From Candidatus Methylomirabilota bacterium (GTDB taxonomy: Bacteria > Methylomirabilota > Methylomirabilia > Rokubacteriales > CSP1-6): DNA of 64,000 bases. This document shows, piece after piece, positions 61,075 to 64,000 of the stretch. Numbering within the stretch: position 1 is the stretch's first letter; each line of letters opens with the position of its first letter. Where the stretch lies: NCBI GenBank assembly GCA_035709005.1, contig DASTFB010000083.1, positions 62,001-126,000 of the forward strand, in the 5' to 3' direction. Under the pieces are notes generated by a model, which worked only from the letters and a program-made list of their open reading frames with translations, ran no database searches and was not told the DNA's origin. The position numbers and the translations under genes were made by a program.

Positions 61075-61746
61075 ATGACCATCCCCGAGCCGGCCTCCGC
61101 GTTCGGCCCCGCCGGCGCGCTGGTGCTGCCGATCTTCCCGCTCCCCGACATCACGCTCTTCCCGCACAGCGTGATACCGCTCCACGTCTTCGAGGCGCGC
61201 TACCGGGCGATGGTTACGGACGCGCTGGCCCGCGACCGGCGCCTCTGCATCACCCGCCTGCTGCCGGGTTACGAGGCCCGCTATGTGGGCAAGCCGCCCG
61301 TGGCCCTCGTGGCCGGAGCCGGCGAGATCGTGCGCTGGGAGCGCCTGCCCACCGGGCGCTTCAACATCCTGGTCGCGGGCCGCAGCCGGGTGCGGATCGA
61401 GACCGAGCAACCCACCGACACGCTCTATCGCGTGGTCCGGGCGCGGGTCCTGGCCGACGAGCCGCCCGCCACCGACGTCTCGGCCCTGATGGCGCGGGTC
61501 CGCGCGGCGTGCCGGCAGCTCCTCGAGGCGCTGGATCGGCCGCGCGACCTCGCCGACGGCCTGCTGGAGGAGGCGGGGGCCGATCCCGGCCGGCTTGCCG
61601 ACCGGGCGGCGGCGGCCTTCGTCCCCGATGCCGATGTGCGCCAGGAGCTCCTGGAGACGCTCGCTGTCGAGGCGCGCCTGGCCCGGTTGTCGGCCGCGCT
61701 CGAGGGACTGCTCGGTTCGCTGCGCAAGCGGGGCAAGCCCGAATGA
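61075..61746 (+). CDS. stand-alone Lon N-terminal (LAN/substrate-binding) domain protein
   Basis: A 223-residue protein with the Lon N-domain pattern: LVLPIFPLPDITLFPHSVIPLHVFEARYRAMV, then a beta-rich core and a helical tail. There is no ATPase or protease domain. Such proteins are found in many bacteria and may bind unfolded substrates. It follows mrp by 10 bases and overlaps the PDZ gene by ATGA. Confidence 0.85.
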   Translation: MTIPEPASAFGPAGALVLPIFPLPDITLFPHSVIPLHVFEARYRAMVTDALARDRRLCITRLLPGYEARYVGKPPVALVAGAGEIVRWERLPTGRFNILVAGRSRVRIETEQPTDTLYRVVRARVLADEPPATDVSALMARVRAACRQLLEALDRPRDLADGLLEEAGADPGRLADRAAAAFVPDADVRQELLETLAVEARLARLSAALEGLLGSLRKRGKPE

Positions 61747-62423
61747 AGCTTTTCCTGGCCGCCGCCTTGGCCCTTGTGCTGCTCGACGCGGCCGCCGCCG
61801 GCGGCCGGTCGTGGGCCTGGCTGGGCGTCCGCATCCGCGACATGTCCGAGCAGGAGATGAACGACGTGAGCGCGCGTCACGGGATCCGCGAGGGCTTCGG
61901 TGTCGTCATCGTGGAGGTGCTGAGCGACACGCCGGCGGCGCGCGCCGGCCTGCAGAGCGGCGACATCGTCGTCGCCGTGGGTGACCGGCCCATCACCGAG
62001 ACCCGCCTGCTGCAGCGGCTGATCGCGTCGGCGTCCACCGCCGAAGATACCTCGCTCACCGTGCTCAGGGACGAGGGACGCCGCCAGCTTCCCGTGCGGC
62101 TCACCGCGATGCCCGGGGAGATGGTCGGCGAGCGGGTGGCCGCCGAGTTCGGCTTCGTCCTGCGCGACGTCCAGCCTCCGGCCGGCGTCCTCGGCGCGGC
62201 CGCGGTGCTCCGGGGGCCTACCGTCGGCGCCGTCATCCGCGGGGGGGCTGCCGAGAAGGCGGGTCTGCTCGTCGGCGACATCCTGGTTCAGATCGGAGAG
62301 CGACCGGTGCTCACCCGGGACGCCGCGCGGCAGGCGCTGGCCGAGGCGCCGCTCGACCGGCCGCTCGAGCTCGCGGTCCGGCGCGGGGACAGCCGTCTGA
62401 ACCTGGCGCTTCCCGTGCCCTGA
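61743..62423 (+). CDS. exported double-PDZ protein without protease domain
   Basis: A 226-residue protein: signal peptide (KLFLAAALALVLLDAAAAG), first PDZ about 25-120 (VVIVEVLSDTPAARAGLQSGDIVVAVGDRPI), second PDZ about 145-226 (AVIRGGAAEKAGLLVGDILVQIGERPV). Both are of the DegP/DegS type, but the trypsin-like catalytic domain is absent. It may be a scaffold or a substrate-presenting factor in the periplasm. Confidence 0.85.
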   Translation: MKLFLAAALALVLLDAAAAGGRSWAWLGVRIRDMSEQEMNDVSARHGIREGFGVVIVEVLSDTPAARAGLQSGDIVVAVGDRPITETRLLQRLIASASTAEDTSLTVLRDEGRRQLPVRLTAMPGEMVGERVAAEFGFVLRDVQPPAGVLGAAAVLRGPTVGAVIRGGAAEKAGLLVGDILVQIGERPVLTRDAARQALAEAPLDRPLELAVRRGDSRLNLALPVP

Positions 62424-62431
62424 GCGCCGCC

Positions 62432-62464
62432 TTGACAAGCTCTGGTCAGACCGCGTAAGGTCTG
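62432..62464 (+). promoter_or_regulatory. promoter of the TRAP operon with overlapping palindrome
   Basis: TTGACA (62432-62437), 18 bases, TAAGGT (62456-62461). CAGACC-GCGTAA-GGTCTG (62447-62464) is an inverted repeat that covers the -10, so a repressor there would block RNA polymerase. Transcription would start near 62468, leaving a leader of about 210 nt. Confidence 0.55.
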
Positions 62465-62553
62465 CGCCGTGGTTGGACCAGCCGGCCACCCGGGATCGAA
62501 CCCGCGGTCGTCTTGCGACGCGTGGTCATAGGACTCGAGACGGCCAGACATCG

Positions 62554-62574
62554 CCGGCGGCGCCCGTCCGCCGG
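62554..62574 (+). promoter_or_regulatory. stem-loop in the TRAP leader
   Basis: CCGGCGG and CCGCCGG pair across a 7-base loop. It lies within the predicted long leader of the TRAP transcript. The function is unknown. Confidence 0.35.
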
Positions 62575-62598
62575 GAACATCGCACACCGGCAACCCGT

Positions 62599-62614
62599 TG
62601 ACCTTAGCAGGTCA
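62599..62614. promoter_or_regulatory. palindrome upstream of the TRAP binding-protein gene
   Basis: TGACCT-TAGC-AGGTCA is a perfect 6-4-6 inverted repeat 65 bases before the ATG. It may be an operator, for example for a GntR-type regulator. It also overlaps a possible second -35 (TTGACC). Confidence 0.45.
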
Positions 62615-62679
62615 CATGAGCCTCATGTCCGCTCGCCTCGGGAGAGTGCCACACCGCCGACAGGGAAAGGAGCGAGAGT

Positions 62680-63834
62680 ATGAGTGACACGGTCAAGCAG
62701 GTGGGCGAGAGCATGCCGTCGCCAGGGGCACGGCGCAGCTTCCTCAAGAAGGCCGCGGTAGCCGCCGGGGCCGCCGGCGCCGCTACGGTCGGCTTCCCGA
62801 TGGTGTCCCGGGCCCAGACCACGGTACTGAAGATGCAGGGATCCTGGGGCGCCAAGGACGTGTTCAACGAGTTCGCCGAGGACTACGTCAAGCGCGTGAA
62901 CGAGATGGCGGGCGGCCGCCTCAAGATCGACTATCTCGTCGGCGGCGCGGTGGTCCATCCCTTCCAGGTGCTGGACGGCGTGCACGGCGGCCAGATCGAC
63001 GCCGCGCACACCGTCACCGTGTACTGGTACGGCAAGCACAAGGCCGCCTCGCTCTTCGGCACCGGCCCCGTGTTCGGCTTCAACGCCAACGAGGGGCTCG
63101 GCTGGATTCACAATGGTGGCGGCCGTGAGCTTTTCCATGAGCTGCAGACCAAGATCATGAAGGTCAACGTGATCAGCTTCTTCGTCATGCCGATGCCGAC
63201 GCAGCCGCTCGGCTGGTTCAAGCGGCCGGTCAAGAGCGCGGCCGACCTCAAGGGCCTGAAGTACCGCACGGTCGGCCTGGCCGCCGACCTCTTCCAGGCC
63301 ATGGGCGTGAGGGTGTCCCAGCTTCCGGGGGGCGAGATCGTGCCCGCCATGGAGCGCGGGGTCATCGACGCCTTCGAGTTCAACAATCCGACCTCCGACC
63401 GCCGCTTCGGAGCCCAGGACGTGGCCAAGAACTACATGATGGGCAGTCACCATCAGGCCACCGAGTACTTCGAGATCATGTTCAACCGGACCAAGTTCAA
63501 CGCGCTGCCCAAGGAGCACCAGGCCATCCTCCAGTATGGCGCCGAGGCGGCCTCCTCGGCCAACGAGTGGAAGGGGATGGACTACTACTCGAAGGACCTC
63601 CAGGACCTGATCAGCAAGGACAAGGTCAACGTCATCCGGACGCCCAAGGACGTGTTCGACGCGCAGATCAAGGCCTGGGACGGTCTGATCGAGGTGCTGA
63701 GCAAGGATCCCTTCATGAAGAAGGTCATGGATTCCCAGAAGGCCTGGGTGAAGCGCGTGGTGTACTACGGTATGTTCAACTCCACTGACTACCGCGGCGC
63801 CTACGAGCATCACTTCGGCAAGGTGAAGCTGTAA
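62680..63834 (+). CDS. TRAP transporter substrate-binding protein (DctP family) with Tat signal
   Basis: A 384-residue protein. The Tat signal has twin Arg R18-R19 (GARRSFLKKAAVAAG) followed by an Ala-rich hydrophobic region to SRAQ. Family blocks are KMQGSWGAKDVFNEFAEDYV, DLKGLKYRTVGLAADLFQAMG and LPGGEIVPAMERGVIDAFEFNNP with the carboxylate-binding Arg in KYRT. The ligand is probably an organic acid. A GGAAAGGAG ribosome site precedes the ATG. The small permease gene follows after 130 bases. Confidence 0.93.
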   Translation: MSDTVKQVGESMPSPGARRSFLKKAAVAAGAAGAATVGFPMVSRAQTTVLKMQGSWGAKDVFNEFAEDYVKRVNEMAGGRLKIDYLVGGAVVHPFQVLDGVHGGQIDAAHTVTVYWYGKHKAASLFGTGPVFGFNANEGLGWIHNGGGRELFHELQTKIMKVNVISFFVMPMPTQPLGWFKRPVKSAADLKGLKYRTVGLAADLFQAMGVRVSQLPGGEIVPAMERGVIDAFEFNNPTSDRRFGAQDVAKNYMMGSHHQATEYFEIMFNRTKFNALPKEHQAILQYGAEAASSANEWKGMDYYSKDLQDLISKDKVNVIRTPKDVFDAQIKAWDGLIEVLSKDPFMKKVMDSQKAWVKRVVYYGMFNSTDYRGAYEHHFGKVKL

Positions 63835-63892
63835 CGGGGCAAGCAGCCGGCGGCTCGGTGCGGGCGAAGCCGGGGCGAGGTCGGGATGGTTT

Positions 63893-63918
63893 GGAGGGGG
63901 CCGGTCGCGGCCCCCTCC
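63893..63918. terminator. stem-loop between TRAP binding-protein and permease genes
   Basis: GGAGGGGGCC and GGCCCCCTCC pair perfectly across 6 bases, with no T-run. It may partly end or protect the binding-protein mRNA, so that this subunit is made in excess over the membrane subunits. Confidence 0.6.
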
Positions 63919-63967
63919 GAGTGCGGGGGGGTTGGATGGAGCGACGGCGTCCGCGGCGTGAACGGAC

Positions 63968-64000
63968 ATGAGTCGCTTTCTCCTCTTCATCGATTCCCTC
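63968..64000 (+). CDS. start of a TRAP small permease (DctQ) gene (partial)
   Basis: ATG at 63968 begins MSRFLLFIDSL and runs off the window end. The identity is inferred from position after the binding-protein gene and the hydrophobic start; only 11 codons are visible. Confidence 0.45.
   Translation, partial: MSRFLLFIDSL

Noticed and set aside
62466-62560. Minus-strand tRNA gene around the T-loop-like GGTTCGATCCCGG
   Set aside because: A 76-nt fold with a near-complete acceptor stem can be drawn, but two T-stem pairs are mismatched and no proper anticodon stem forms. At most it is a remnant.

Overview
The window is very GC-rich (about 70 % by eye) and densely packed. Most neighbouring genes overlap by 1-4 bases (ATGA, GTGA or TGATG). 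A full coenzyme F420 locus, a DUF222/HNH protein, a TRAP transporter, sigma-54/NtrC control of glnB and an Ehr-type NDH-1-like complex together suggest a soil or sediment bacterium of the Methylomirabilota/Rokubacteria kind. That placement is an inference from gene content, because the window holds no rRNA or other clear marker.

Layout. 1-3.6 kb (+): the tail of an unknown gene, a methyltransferase, a ChbG/HpnK-type deacetylase, a ROK kinase and a zinc alcohol dehydrogenase, probably a carbohydrate operon. 3.7-8 kb (mostly -): GNAT, DUF222-HNH, a VOC protein, a damaged ABC binding protein and a TlpA-like thioredoxin. 8-11.7 kb (+): a YdiJ-like FAD/Fe-S oxidase and a TSUP exporter. 11.7-13.7 kb (-): a diguanylate cyclase and an HD-GYP response regulator. 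13.8-15.9 kb (+): TusA, a desulfurase-like protein without its PLP lysine, PspC and a CopD-like membrane protein. 15.9-23.4 kb (-): the F420 locus (LLM oxidoreductase, cofG, cofH, HU, GNAT-like, cofD, cofC, cofE, npdG).

23.5-32 kb (+) is the nitrogen-control block: histidine kinase, lipoprotein, REC-GAF-kinase, NtrC-type activator, glnB with a sigma-54 promoter, amt and glnA, closed by two stem-loops. The kinase-lipoprotein-activator-glnB order resembles the enterobacterial glrK-qseG-glrR-glnB cluster. 32-44.3 kb (+) is the phosphate block: DUF47/Pit, PhoB-PhoR, an ACT protein, a decayed segment, a second PhoB-type regulator and pstSCAB-phoU. PHO-box-like 11-bp repeats precede the second regulator and pstS. 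44.4-49.1 kb: a LOG protein (+), a zinc-ribbon protein and a peptide-type binding protein (-), and glutamine-dependent NAD synthetase (+).

49.2-56.5 kb (-) is a six-gene Ehr-type complex behind an ArsR gene; its large subunit has lost the NiFe-binding cysteines. 56.6-59.9 kb (-): an MsbA-like exporter, a DegT aminotransferase and a flavin reductase. 60-62.4 kb (+): Mrp ATPase, a Lon N-domain protein and a double-PDZ protein. 62.4-64 kb (+): a TRAP transporter with a long regulated leader, cut by the window end.

Two window-wide patterns stand out. Many first genes of transcription units have a -10-like hexamer ending only 6-8 nt before the start codon and no Shine-Dalgarno sequence, which predicts leaderless mRNAs. 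Several gene ends carry stem-loops with near-identical G5/C5 arms and no T-run.
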